Of a stretch of 12,500 bases of DNA, positions 1 through 8,643 are shown piece by piece; within the stretch, counting starts at the first letter, position 1, and each line of letters begins with the position of its first letter. This DNA comes from Opitutia bacterium UBA7441 (GTDB lineage: Bacteria; Verrucomicrobiota; Verrucomicrobiia; Opitutales; Coraliomargaritaceae), in assembly GCA_002480015.1 (NCBI GenBank), contig DLQD01000099.1, forward strand, positions 1 to 12,500, read 5' to 3'. The notes under the pieces are model-generated. The model did no database searches and was not told where the DNA came from. It saw only the letters and a list, made by a program, of their open reading frames with translations. The position numbers were made by a program, and so were the translations under genes.

Positions 1-34
1 CATCCATCCCCACGCACTGCCAAACCAGATTCAT
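1..34 (-). CDS. possible 5' end of a gene leaving the window (partial, tentative)
   Basis: On the minus strand an ATG at 34 opens a frame that stays open to the window edge (11 codons, reading MNLVWQCVGMD). It would diverge from the transposase gene. There is no convincing ribosome binding site in front of it and the piece is too short for any family call. It may be chance. The rest of the 143 bases before the transposase is AT-rich around 72-115 and shows no gene. Confidence 0.15.
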   Translation of the reverse strand, partial: MNLVWQCVGMD

Positions 35-143
35 GCGCACTTGGGTCGTGGCTAACTTGGACACCGTTCCGTAATCATAAAATACACAGGCTATTTATTA
101 ATATTTGTCTTGTGTGGGTGTTTCAGAGAGGTAGGGTCTCAAC

Positions 144-1193
144 ATGGAGGCAAGTTATTTGAGGCGCGCGGGGTATCGGGGACGGCTGTTGGTTGAGGGG
201 CAGCGCGGGGTCTATCATGTGATGAGTCGGACTTCCTGTGGGCAGTTCCTGTTCGATGATGAGGGGAAACGGATGTTTGTTAAAATGCTCTGGAAGCAGG
301 CGGGGTTTTGTGGCGTGGAGGTGTTGGCCTACTGTGTGATGGGGAACCATTTCCATCTGTTGGTCGCAGTGCCTGAAGATATTGAGATCTCGGATACTGA
401 ATTACTGCAGCGTTACCGGTTGCTTTATAGTGGAAAGGAGTGCCCGTTGTCATCAGCGAGCCCTGAAGTGCTGGCGAAACTGTTGGAAGCGAATGAGGAG
501 GAGGGGCGCATGTTGCGGGAGCGAATTTGCGCGCGTATGCATGATCTCTCTGTCTTTATGCGTGAGTTGAAGCAACGCTTCGGGATCTGGTATAATCATC
601 GGTATGCTAACAAGGGCACGATTTGGTCGAAGCGATTTACTAGTGTGGTTGTCGAATCTTCCCGGGAAGCATTGACGACAGTTGCAGCCTACATCGATTT
701 GAACCCAGTTCGAGCTGAGTTGGTGGATGACCCGGAAGATTACATTTTCTCCAGCTTTGGGGCGGCGATGCGTGGTATACGATCTGCGCGTCAAGGCTAC
801 GAGCAGGTATTTTGCGGTGAAGCTAAGTGGGCTGCCTTATTGGAGGACTATAGGTTGATCCTTTATGGCAAAGGAGTTGCCCTCAAGGGAAGTGCAGGCA
901 AGGATCGTGGGCGCATTGATAGTGACCGTCTGAAAGAAGTGTCGGATCGTCGGGATCGTTTGCCGCTTTCGGATGTGCTCCGCACGCGTGTTCGTTATTT
1001 TACTGCAGGGACGGCGATCGGTACGGAAACATTTCTCGGGGAGATGGCGGGGCAGTGGAAGCGCTCCCACGGTCTGGGGCGCAAGCGGGACGCTTACCCG
1101 ATGCGTTACGCAGAATGGGGACAGTTGCGAACTTATCGGAATTTACAGGTTAAACCTGTTGTTGGGCATGATACGTCGAATCGTGTAGGGTAG
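144..1193 (+). CDS. REP-associated tyrosine transposase (RAYT, Y1_Tnp/IS200-like HUH enzyme)
   Basis: This 349-residue protein belongs to the IS200/IS605-related Y1 transposases, which cut and rejoin single-stranded DNA at hairpins. The HUH motif is visible as GNHFHLL (HFH at residues 69-71). The probable nucleophile is Y183 in AAYIDLNPVRA, preceded by the conserved NHRYANKGTIWSKRF block (151-165). Residues 18-30 (EGQRGVYHVMSRT) match the usual N-terminal strand. Between the HUH and tyrosine motifs there is a long helical insert (about 80-135). Beyond residue 200 lies a C-terminal extension with RYFTAGTAIGTETFLGE, which is typical of larger RAYTs and unlike compact TnpA proteins (about 150 aa). 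RAYTs are usually single-copy chromosomal genes tied to dispersed REP palindromes. No clear REP pair flanks this gene directly, but a BIME-like dyad lies at 5689-5796. The ATG at 144 follows the purine-rich GAGAGGTAGGG. All motifs are intact, so the enzyme is probably active. Confidence 0.9.
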   Translation: MEASYLRRAGYRGRLLVEGQRGVYHVMSRTSCGQFLFDDEGKRMFVKMLWKQAGFCGVEVLAYCVMGNHFHLLVAVPEDIEISDTELLQRYRLLYSGKECPLSSASPEVLAKLLEANEEEGRMLRERICARMHDLSVFMRELKQRFGIWYNHRYANKGTIWSKRFTSVVVESSREALTTVAAYIDLNPVRAELVDDPEDYIFSSFGAAMRGIRSARQGYEQVFCGEAKWAALLEDYRLILYGKGVALKGSAGKDRGRIDSDRLKEVSDRRDRLPLSDVLRTRVRYFTAGTAIGTETFLGEMAGQWKRSHGLGRKRDAYPMRYAEWGQLRTYRNLQVKPVVGHDTSNRVG

Positions 1194-1206
1194 TCATTTT
1201 ACCCAA

Positions 1207-1238
1207 AAAACGCCGTCCTTGGTTGAGGACGGCGTTTT
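1207..1238. terminator. bidirectional hairpin terminator between transposase and transketolase
   Basis: A perfect 12-bp inverted repeat (1207-1218 with 1227-1238) encloses an 8-base loop. The stem core is CGCCGTCC/GGACGGCG. On the minus strand the stem is followed by six T residues, which makes a strong intrinsic terminator for the transketolase gene ending at 1262. On the plus strand it ends in four T residues and can serve the transposase gene ending at 1193. The position between two converging stop codons fits this role. Confidence 0.85.
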
Positions 1239-1261
1239 GGAGAAATATCTTTAAGCGGCTA

Positions 1262-3235
<1,974 letters not shown>

Positions 3236-3252
3236 ATTATGTCGGTCATTTC

Positions 3253-3267
3253 TGCCCGTCGCGGGCA
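3253..3267 (-). promoter_or_regulatory. leader hairpin upstream of tkt
   Basis: A perfect 6-bp stem (TGCCCG/CGGGCA) with a 3-base loop sits 17 bases before the transketolase ATG, where it could hide the weak ribosome binding region. A second, weaker 5-bp dyad (TGCCG/CGGCA, 3302-3315) lies farther upstream. Both are in the divergent tkt-hisI control region. No known riboswitch motif is seen, so the role is only a suggestion. Confidence 0.25.
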
Positions 3268-3408
3268 AGTGTCTATTGAGTAAGAAAGTCGTCGAGCATG
3301 CTGCCGAGGCCGGCAATGGGAAGGAAAAATAACTTTCTTTAGATGAAATTGATGTATGATCGGCATTCAAAACTCGACTCCGCCCTAGGCGACGACTACC
3401 TTGGGAGC

Positions 3409-3834
3409 ATGACCCACGAAGAATTGGAAGAAGGCTCCGTCCTCAATCTTGATTTCACGAAGCTGCGCAAAGTGGCCAGTTGCGAATCCGATGTGCTGCC
3501 CGCCATCGCGCAGGACGCTCATACGGGTGAGGTCCTCATTGTGGGCTATGCCAACAAATTGGCGCTGCAAACTGCCCTCGAATGCGGCATGGCTACCTTC
3601 TGGAGCACCAGCCGCAATGAACTCTGGATTAAGGGTAAGACCAGCGGCGACTACTTGAATATCGAAGAGATTCGCGTTAACTGCGAACAGAACTCGATTC
3701 TATATAAGGTCACGCCTGCCGGCGCAGGCGCCTGCCATACCAAGAACGCAGACGGCGTGGCCCGTTCCGGTTGCTACTACCGCCGCCTCAAGGACGACGG
3801 CTCGCTCGAGTTTGTGAATCCGGCGCAGGTGTAA
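3409..3834 (+). CDS. hisI: phosphoribosyl-AMP cyclohydrolase
   Basis: HisI opens the purine ring of 1-(5-phosphoribosyl)-AMP in the third step of histidine synthesis, in the cytosol. The 141-residue chain has the expected order: LPAIAQDAHTGEVLIVGY (30-47), ATFWSTSRNELWIKGKTSGD (62-81), then the metal region NCEQN (91-95), GACH (107-110) and GCYYRR (121-126). Characterised HisI enzymes carry an acidic DCDxD cluster where this one has NCEQN, while the cysteines and histidine are kept. No HisE (pyrophosphohydrolase) domain is fused. The start at 3409 gives an N-terminus close to family length. The frame is open upstream to an ATG at 3343, which would add 22 unremarkable residues and cannot be excluded, because neither start has a well-spaced Shine-Dalgarno. 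The gene is divergent from tkt with no other his gene in view. Confidence 0.93.
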   Translation: MTHEELEEGSVLNLDFTKLRKVASCESDVLPAIAQDAHTGEVLIVGYANKLALQTALECGMATFWSTSRNELWIKGKTSGDYLNIEEIRVNCEQNSILYKVTPAGAGACHTKNADGVARSGCYYRRLKDDGSLEFVNPAQV

Positions 3835-4031
3835 TAAATCTGGTTTTAATTCTATTGTTTAGAACTCGCGCCAGCAAGGTCGAGTACCTTGGGCGTGGTT
3901 TCTTTACCGCGACAAGCTGGCGTCGTATCGCAACAAGTGCTCTACCTGAAACAAGTTTGACGACTCCGAGAGTGGGCACTTTTCGCGTTGACCACTAGCG
4001 CGGAGTCCAGAATCTAACTCTTACTATATCC

Positions 4032-4106
<75 letters not shown>

Positions 4107-4296
4107 TGCCTCGACTTTCAGGCTGCGCATGCACAGCTGGACGCCGCCGGAAACTTTTCGTAATCATAATGAAGCACTCTCAGTGCCTGGTTAGACTAAT
4201 TTACAGACGAAATTATGTGCGGCCTGCCATATACTGACTTGACTAAAGTATGGTAGAATTTTTGCATGAGCCTAGCTAAAATAAGCTTATACTAAT

Positions 4297-4869
4297 ATGT
4301 TTAGAGTTTTATGCCTTTTCTATCGAGTTGTTAAAAAAATAATCTTAACTGCGTTTTTTGTAACAGTGGTGTTTTCGGGTTATGAAATTTATAAGACTCG
4401 GACACAAAGTTACCCGTTTAAAATTATACTCTTAAGTGATGACTATCAATGGATTCGGGTCGTGCTCGAAAACCGAACTAGTTCGCATATTTATTTTCGA
4501 CGTCTAGATTCTCCAAGGTTATTTATCGAGCCCATTGCTCGCCTGCATCCTCTTTGGCGATGGCGCATCTACCTGTACCCTTATGCAGGAAATGAATTAG
4601 ATGATCGGAATAATCACTGGGAGCAGGCGCTGAATGAGCGGGATCGGCTCATCCAAACGATTCAACGGTTGCAACAAGAGATGGATGTATCCGAATCATC
4701 CACTGAAAAACGTTCGCTTGAGCAAGACATCGATCGTAACCTTGAAAAAATCGCACGCCTGGAACAGAGCCTAAAAAATGCGGGTATTGAATATAAGAGC
4801 TACGTCCACGGTGCAGGGAGTGGGCGCTCGCTGATCCAAATGCTAGAAAACATCGTCGATAGAATTTAA
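4297..4869 (+). CDS. hypothetical membrane-anchored coiled-coil protein
   Basis: This 190-residue protein matches no family I recognise. The N-terminus is basic and hydrophobic, with one likely membrane helix at about residues 14-30 (KIILTAFFVTVVFSGY), so it is probably anchored with the remainder outside the cytoplasm. A middle part (about 36-100) is rich in aromatic residues and arginine, including HPLWRWRIYLYPY. Residues about 105-162 are charged with leucine/isoleucine spacing typical of a coiled coil (ERDRLIQTIQRLQQ, then LEQDIDRNLEKIARLEQSL). The DNA of the first half is distinctly more AT-rich than neighbouring housekeeping genes. No good ribosome binding site precedes the ATG, though TATACT lies just upstream (4288-4293). 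The position after a tRNA gene and before a MITE-like element suggests acquired material, but this is inference. Confidence 0.6.
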   Translation: MFRVLCLFYRVVKKIILTAFFVTVVFSGYEIYKTRTQSYPFKIILLSDDYQWIRVVLENRTSSHIYFRRLDSPRLFIEPIARLHPLWRWRIYLYPYAGNELDDRNNHWEQALNERDRLIQTIQRLQQEMDVSESSTEKRSLEQDIDRNLEKIARLEQSLKNAGIEYKSYVHGAGSGRSLIQMLENIVDRI

Positions 4870-4882
4870 AATACAGGATGTA

Positions 4883-4891
4883 ATCAGTGAC
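4883..4891 (+). repeat. left flanking direct repeat (possible target duplication)
   Basis: ATCAGTGAC here matches ATCAGTGCC at 5022-5030 in 8 of 9 positions. The two copies abut the outer ends of the inverted repeats at 4892 and 5021, which is the arrangement expected of a transposition target duplication. Confidence 0.5.
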
Positions 4892-5021
4892 GGGTGCCAT
4901 TAAATCCACGGGGGACACAAACCGTAACAGTTGCCGGAACTGGTCCCGCACCTAAAGGAGGGGACCTACGTATGCGGCTTCCTTTAGGTGGCCGCCTGAC
5001 CCCGCATTTAAAATGGCACCC
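4892..5021. mobile_element. MITE-like 130-bp element with terminal inverted repeats and internal hairpins
   Basis: The element begins GGGTGCCATT and ends AATGGCACCC, a perfect 10-bp terminal inverted repeat. The match continues inward (AAAT against ATTT) after a 2-base offset. Inside are two further dyads: CAGTT/AACTG around GCCGG (4928-4942), and a perfect 11-bp repeat CACCTAAAGGA (4949-4959) with TCCTTTAGGTG (4980-4990) around a 20-base loop. Near-identical 9-bp direct repeats flank the ends. It carries no gene. Terminal repeats plus flanking duplication are the marks of a miniature inverted-repeat element moved by a transposase encoded elsewhere. The parent family is not identified; several families, such as IS1 and IS256, make 8-9 bp duplications. 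The alternative is a structured RNA in the leader of ribE, which starts 60 bases downstream. Confidence 0.5.
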
Positions 5022-5030
5022 ATCAGTGCC
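5022..5030 (+). repeat. right flanking direct repeat (possible target duplication)
   Basis: ATCAGTGCC directly follows the right inverted repeat and pairs with the copy at 4883-4891 (one mismatch). Confidence 0.5.
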
Positions 5031-5081
5031 CTCCTACGTTTGCCATTGTCAAGTGGCGCGCGCTGGTCAAATTTTCGGTTC

Positions 5082-5672
5082 ATGTTTACAGGAATCGTCG
5101 AAGAAACGGGCAAGGTGGTCTCTTTTGAGGAGCGCGATAATGCGTGGCGCCTCATCCTTGAAGCGCATGAGGTGACTAGAGATTTGCAGATGGGTGACAG
5201 CGTGGCGGTCAATGGCTGCTGCTTGACGGCCGTCGCTTTTGCCGAAAATCGAATTGAGTTTGATCTACTGGAGGAGAGCAAGCGTCTGACTTCGATCGGC
5301 GCTGTTGGTGTGGGCGGTAAGGTCAATCTAGAACGGGCGCTCCTTCCGAGCACGCGGATGGGCGGGCACTTCGTCTCCGGTCATGTCGATGGCACTGGGG
5401 TGATCGAAGCAATCGAGCCGCGGGGCAAGGATTTCTTCTTTCGAATCAAGCCGGCGATGGAGAATCTTCGCTACATCGTGCATAAGGGCTGCATCACAGT
5501 AGATGGTATTTCCCTTACGGTGGCCGAAGTCGACGAGAGCGGCTTCGCGATCTGGCTCATCCCGCATACGATGGAGGTGACGAATCTGCATACGAAAAAG
5601 GTCGGGGACTTGGTGAACCTAGAATACGACCTGATCGCGAAATATGTGGAGAAGTTGTTCGCGCCGAAGTGA
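5082..5672 (+). CDS. ribE: riboflavin synthase alpha chain
   Basis: The enzyme dismutates two molecules of 6,7-dimethyl-8-ribityllumazine to riboflavin and a pyrimidinedione, the last step of riboflavin synthesis, in the cytosol as a homotrimer. The 196-residue chain shows the two lumazine-binding repeats. The first starts MFTGIVEETGKV and contains GDSVAVNGCCLT (38-49). The second contains MGGHFVSGHVDGTG (93-106) and DGISLTV (141-147). The near-invariant MFTGIVE start fixes the initiator at 5082, although the frame is open to an ATG at 5013 inside the upstream inverted repeat. No clear Shine-Dalgarno and no FMN riboswitch consensus are visible in the leader. No other rib gene is present nearby. 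The symbol ribE follows the usage for the alpha-type synthase, which is also called ribC. Confidence 0.95.
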   Translation: MFTGIVEETGKVVSFEERDNAWRLILEAHEVTRDLQMGDSVAVNGCCLTAVAFAENRIEFDLLEESKRLTSIGAVGVGGKVNLERALLPSTRMGGHFVSGHVDGTGVIEAIEPRGKDFFFRIKPAMENLRYIVHKGCITVDGISLTVAEVDESGFAIWLIPHTMEVTNLHTKKVGDLVNLEYDLIAKYVEKLFAPK

Positions 5673-5688
5673 ACTGTGGATGCAGGTA

Positions 5689-5796
5689 CTCGTGGAGGGC
5701 ATTGCTCCCGCGATGCCGTTGGGTCTGTAAGTTCGTAGGACTGCGTGGTGTTGCCTCACTTCGGGCGGCATTGGCGGAGTAATGCCCTCCAGCGAG
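5689..5796. repeat. BIME/REP-like fold-back of two inverted ~30-bp units
   Basis: The left arm (from 5689) reads CTCG, TGGAGGGCATT, then a CTCC and ATGCCG block. Reading back on the other strand from 5796 gives the same order, with a few single-base changes and one-base gaps, so about 27 of 31 positions pair. The remaining core of roughly 40-50 bases is less paired. The dyad lies in the 125-bp gap between converging ribE and ppc, one base from the ppc stop codon. Two inverted copies of a short GC-rich palindromic unit is the plan of a bacterial interspersed mosaic element. It could also act as a bidirectional terminator, although neither side has a T-run. Confidence 0.55.
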
Positions 5797-5797
5797 T

Positions 5798-8467
5798 TTA
5801 CCCGGTCGTCCTTAGTCCGCTGGCGATGGCGTTGACCACGCGGAGCAGTTTTTCGGTAGTTTCTTTGTCGATACGTTCCATGCTGCGCGTTTGGCGGAGG
5901 AGTTCGATCTGGCGGCGGTGGAGGTGGGTGAGGGGCACCTCGCGCTTCTTGATCGTTTCGTAGAAGCGGGGGCGGCGTTGTGGGAGTGGGCGCTTGAAAA
6001 GTTTTAACAGATGGCTCTGGGTGCGCTCGCGCTCGTCGAGGATTTGGGTGAGCAGACGCTTGCGTACCTCGGTCTCTGGCACGAGTTCAGCGTACGTGCG
6101 CATCCATTGCTCGTCGGAGCTAGCGAGGCTGCTCTCTACATTGTAAAAAACATAGCGGAGGAAGGCCGTCGATTGGATGCAGTTTTGGAAGCTCTCATAG
6201 GTATCACTACCTTGGGCTTCGAGTGCGTCGAGGGCGCTGCCGACGCCATACCAACCGGGCACGTAGAAGCGAGACTGGTTCCAGCTGAAGACCCAGGGGA
6301 TGGCGCGAAGGTCGTCGAGGGTGGCCTGCCCAGTGCGGCGGGAAGGTCGTGAGCCGATGCGGCTCTGTTCGATCGCGTCGATGGGTGTGGCCTGCCGGTA
6401 GAAGGTCATGAAGCCGTCGGCGTCGAGCAGGCTGCGATAGGCCTTGCGCGAGTGGGCGACGATCGCATGCATCGTCTCACTGACGGCATCGGGCAGTGGA
6501 TGCTTGGTGGAGAGCATTTGCGCGCCGAGGCTCCCGGCGACGAGCCATTCGAGGTTGGCCGTGGCGGTCGAAACGGTGTTGTATTTTTGCGCAATAACTT
6601 CGCCCTGCTCAGTCACGCGGAGCCCGCCGTCGAGCGACTTGGCGGGCAGTGCTTCGAGGAAACGGTGAGTGGGTCCGGCCCCGCGGCCGATGGTGCCGCC
6701 GCGCCCGTGAAAAAAAGTAGTCTTGGCGCCGTGCTTCAGCCCGACGGCCGCGAGGTTACGCTGTGCGTTAAAGAGCACCCATTGGCTGGCCAGGATGCCG
6801 GTATCTTTATTGCTGTCGCTATAGCCGAGCATGATCATGAATCGGGGCGCGCTGCCCTTGCCTCCAATACCCAAGCTGCGGCGCGTACAGGGGTGCTCGA
6901 GAAAGGCGTCGGCGATGGCGGGACCGCACTCCAGATCTTCGTAGGTTTCGAAGAGGGGCACGACAGGCAAGCGGCAGCTGAGGCCGTCCTCGACTTGATG
7001 AGTTAGCCCGACTTCTTTCGCCAGCACGTAGACTGTGAGCAAGTCGACGAGATTGCGCGTCATACTGACAATTAGAGCGCCAATACCGTCGGCACCATAC
7101 TGCTCAATGTGGCTGGCGACGGCGCGCAGAGCAGCGAGTACCTCGCCGGCTTCTTTGGGTAAGATCATCGACGGGTGTGTGAGTGGGCGCGGGGTTTCCA
7201 GCTCTTTGTTCAGGAAGGCAAGCTTTTCATTCTCAGGCCATTGGGCGAATCCGGCGGCATTTTCGATGCCGGCTGCCACCATCATTTGGCAGAGCGCCCT
7301 TTCGTAGAAGGCACTGTTTTGGCGGATGTCGATACGTGCGAGGTGCAGGCCAACTGTATCGAGAAGGCGGAGCAGTGGGCGGACATAGAGCTTAGCCGTG
7401 CGCACGGCTCTGGCCTGTTCTAACCAATCGGCGAGTTGTGAGAGTTGTGCGTGCAGTTCGTTGCGTTCGGCGGATTCGAGATGCTCGATGAGGGCGTTCA
7501 CATAGGCGCGCCAAGGTTCCTGGCTTGAGTCGGTGTAGTTCCACTGCTTCAAGGTGGCCAGCAGCGCGGGCGGACATTCGCAATTTGCCTGCGTGAGCGA
7601 GAGTCGGCGTGCGAGTTTGGTTAGGCGCGTGCGGACGATTTGCAATGCTGTGCAGCGCATCGTGATGAGTGTCTGCCCAGTGACTTCAGCTGTGACAAGC
7701 GGGTGTCCATCGCGGTCGCCGCCGACCCAGGAGCCGAATTGCAGATGCGGCATTTCCGACACCGTCAGAGGCTTGGATTTCGGCCAGGTTTCTTGCCAGG
7801 CATTGATCAAATTATCATCGAGACGATTCAGAGTGGAGGGGAAGACCTCGCTCAGGTAGTAGAGCAGGTTATCCAACTCGTCTTCCACACGTGGCTTTTG
7901 GTAGTTGATTTCGCCCGTCAGCCAGAGCCGCTCGACGACGCCGCGCGCCTGCGTAGCACATTGCGCGAGTTCGCGCTCGGTGCGCGCCATTTCGCGGTAG
8001 CGAAGGATACGGACGATCTCGCGGTGGAGCTCGAGGACAGACCAGCGCTTCGCCTCGGTTGGGTGCTTGGTGAAGACTGGCTCGACCGTCAGCTCGGCGA
8101 TTTTCGTGCGCAGCGCGGCAGGCTTAAAGCCTTCGTCTTTCAGGCGCTTTAAATAATGCCCCCAGTGGCCAGGCTCCGCCGAGGTGCCGAGCGTGGATTC
8201 GCGCTCGCGGCGGGTGCTGTTGGCGGCGTGTTCCTCAGCCAGATTCAAAAGCTGAAACGAAAACGAGATCGCTTGGACAGTCTGGTCGTTGAGGTTCGTG
8301 TCGTCGATCCCCCGCATGTTGCCGGCGACGGCTGCTGCTGCTTCGCGCTCGCCCATGTTGCTTAAGACCTCGACGAAGGCTTCAATGAGGAACTGGTGCT
8401 CGTCGTCAACTTGGGCGAGGCCGGTTTCGACGAGTTTTTTAAATTCTTTGTGAGAGGATTGGCTCAT
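5798..8467 (-). CDS. ppc: phosphoenolpyruvate carboxylase
   Basis: PEP carboxylase adds bicarbonate to PEP to make oxaloacetate, refilling the TCA cycle in the cytosol. The 889 residues match the usual bacterial length. Motifs in order are: FTKHPTEAKR with the catalytic histidine (H135); FGSWVGGDRDGHP (244-256); RPLLRLLDTVGLHLARIDIR (363-382); LGYSDSNKDTG (547-557); FHGRGGTIGRG (586-596); and TEQGEVIAQKY farther on. The C-terminus ends GLRTTG where many enzymes, including that of E. coli, end in RNTG; the changed asparagine is one of the aspartate-inhibitor ligands in E. coli. The ATG at 8467 was chosen (MSQSSHKEFKKLVETG). A TTG at 8506 would add 13 residues without family support. The gene stands alone, converging on ribE, with a small hairpin in its leader. 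Confidence 0.96.
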   Translation of the reverse strand: MSQSSHKEFKKLVETGLAQVDDEHQFLIEAFVEVLSNMGEREAAAAVAGNMRGIDDTNLNDQTVQAISFSFQLLNLAEEHAANSTRRERESTLGTSAEPGHWGHYLKRLKDEGFKPAALRTKIAELTVEPVFTKHPTEAKRWSVLELHREIVRILRYREMARTERELAQCATQARGVVERLWLTGEINYQKPRVEDELDNLLYYLSEVFPSTLNRLDDNLINAWQETWPKSKPLTVSEMPHLQFGSWVGGDRDGHPLVTAEVTGQTLITMRCTALQIVRTRLTKLARRLSLTQANCECPPALLATLKQWNYTDSSQEPWRAYVNALIEHLESAERNELHAQLSQLADWLEQARAVRTAKLYVRPLLRLLDTVGLHLARIDIRQNSAFYERALCQMMVAAGIENAAGFAQWPENEKLAFLNKELETPRPLTHPSMILPKEAGEVLAALRAVASHIEQYGADGIGALIVSMTRNLVDLLTVYVLAKEVGLTHQVEDGLSCRLPVVPLFETYEDLECGPAIADAFLEHPCTRRSLGIGGKGSAPRFMIMLGYSDSNKDTGILASQWVLFNAQRNLAAVGLKHGAKTTFFHGRGGTIGRGAGPTHRFLEALPAKSLDGGLRVTEQGEVIAQKYNTVSTATANLEWLVAGSLGAQMLSTKHPLPDAVSETMHAIVAHSRKAYRSLLDADGFMTFYRQATPIDAIEQSRIGSRPSRRTGQATLDDLRAIPWVFSWNQSRFYVPGWYGVGSALDALEAQGSDTYESFQNCIQSTAFLRYVFYNVESSLASSDEQWMRTYAELVPETEVRKRLLTQILDERERTQSHLLKLFKRPLPQRRPRFYETIKKREVPLTHLHRRQIELLRQTRSMERIDKETTEKLLRVVNAIASGLRTTG

Positions 8468-8501
8468 AGTTGTGTTGGGCGTTCTGCGCGGGGTAAAAGC
8501 A

Positions 8502-8518
8502 TCCAAGCCCAGCTTGGA
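8502..8518 (-). promoter_or_regulatory. perfect 7-bp dyad in the ppc leader
   Basis: TCCAAGC and GCTTGGA pair perfectly around a 3-base loop, 34 bases upstream of the ppc start codon. It could be a leader hairpin or an operator half-site pair. No convincing -35/-10 pair is seen around it, so the role is open. Confidence 0.25.
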
Positions 8519-8566
8519 GTCAAGGCTAGCAGCTATCTACAGGTCATTCTCAAGCTATTTCAGTAC

Positions 8567-8638
8567 CGATTTGAATGAGTGCTTAGTTAAAAATAGCGAA
8601 GAATCAAAATCACTTCGCAGAGTGTCATTCAAGAATCG
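8567..8638 (-). terminator. nested dyad downstream of msrA, probable terminator
   Basis: An inner 6-bp stem (GCGAAG 8596-8601 with CTTCGC 8613-8618) is followed on the minus strand by TATTTTTAAC, an acceptable intrinsic terminator for msrA, which ends at 8644. Around it is an outer stem pairing CGATTTGAATGA (8567-8578) with 8625-8638, interrupted by a 2-base bulge. The outer arms are unusual for a simple terminator and might come from a small repeat. Confidence 0.45.
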
Positions 8639-8643
8639 AACTT

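Noticed and set aside
1145..1159. 15-base palindrome ACAGGTTAAACCTGT in the transposase gene
   Set aside because: A palindrome of this size is expected about once by chance in a window this long, and it lies within codons near the gene end.
3962..4007. 7-bp dyad GACTCCG/CGGAGTC upstream of the tRNA, and CGCCAGC/GCTGGCG in the same gap
   Set aside because: The stems are short, the loops are long and there is no T-run. They could be chance, and no RNA class is recognised in 3835-4031.
4107..4296. Integrase attachment site or phage remnant after the tRNA
   Set aside because: No second copy of the tRNA 3' end and no integrase gene are visible in the window; only AT-rich non-coding sequence with a weak 5-bp hairpin (GCACT/AGTGC) is present.
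5013..5081. Longer start for riboflavin synthase
   Set aside because: The ATG at 5013 lies inside the right terminal inverted repeat, and the family begins almost invariably with MFTGIVE, found at 5082.
4870..5081. FMN riboswitch in front of ribE
   Set aside because: The leader is highly structured, but I cannot find the conserved RFN box blocks; the inverted repeats plus flanking duplication fit a small mobile element better.
4649..5353. minus-strand frames over the orphan gene, MITE-like element and ribE
   Set aside because: They overlap the coiled-coil gene or ribE antisense, and run through inverted repeats. No family character is seen.
6452..7006. 184-residue open frame on the plus strand inside ppc
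   Set aside because: It is entirely antisense to conserved PEP carboxylase motifs and lacks recognisable domains; the same holds for shorter plus-strand frames across ppc.
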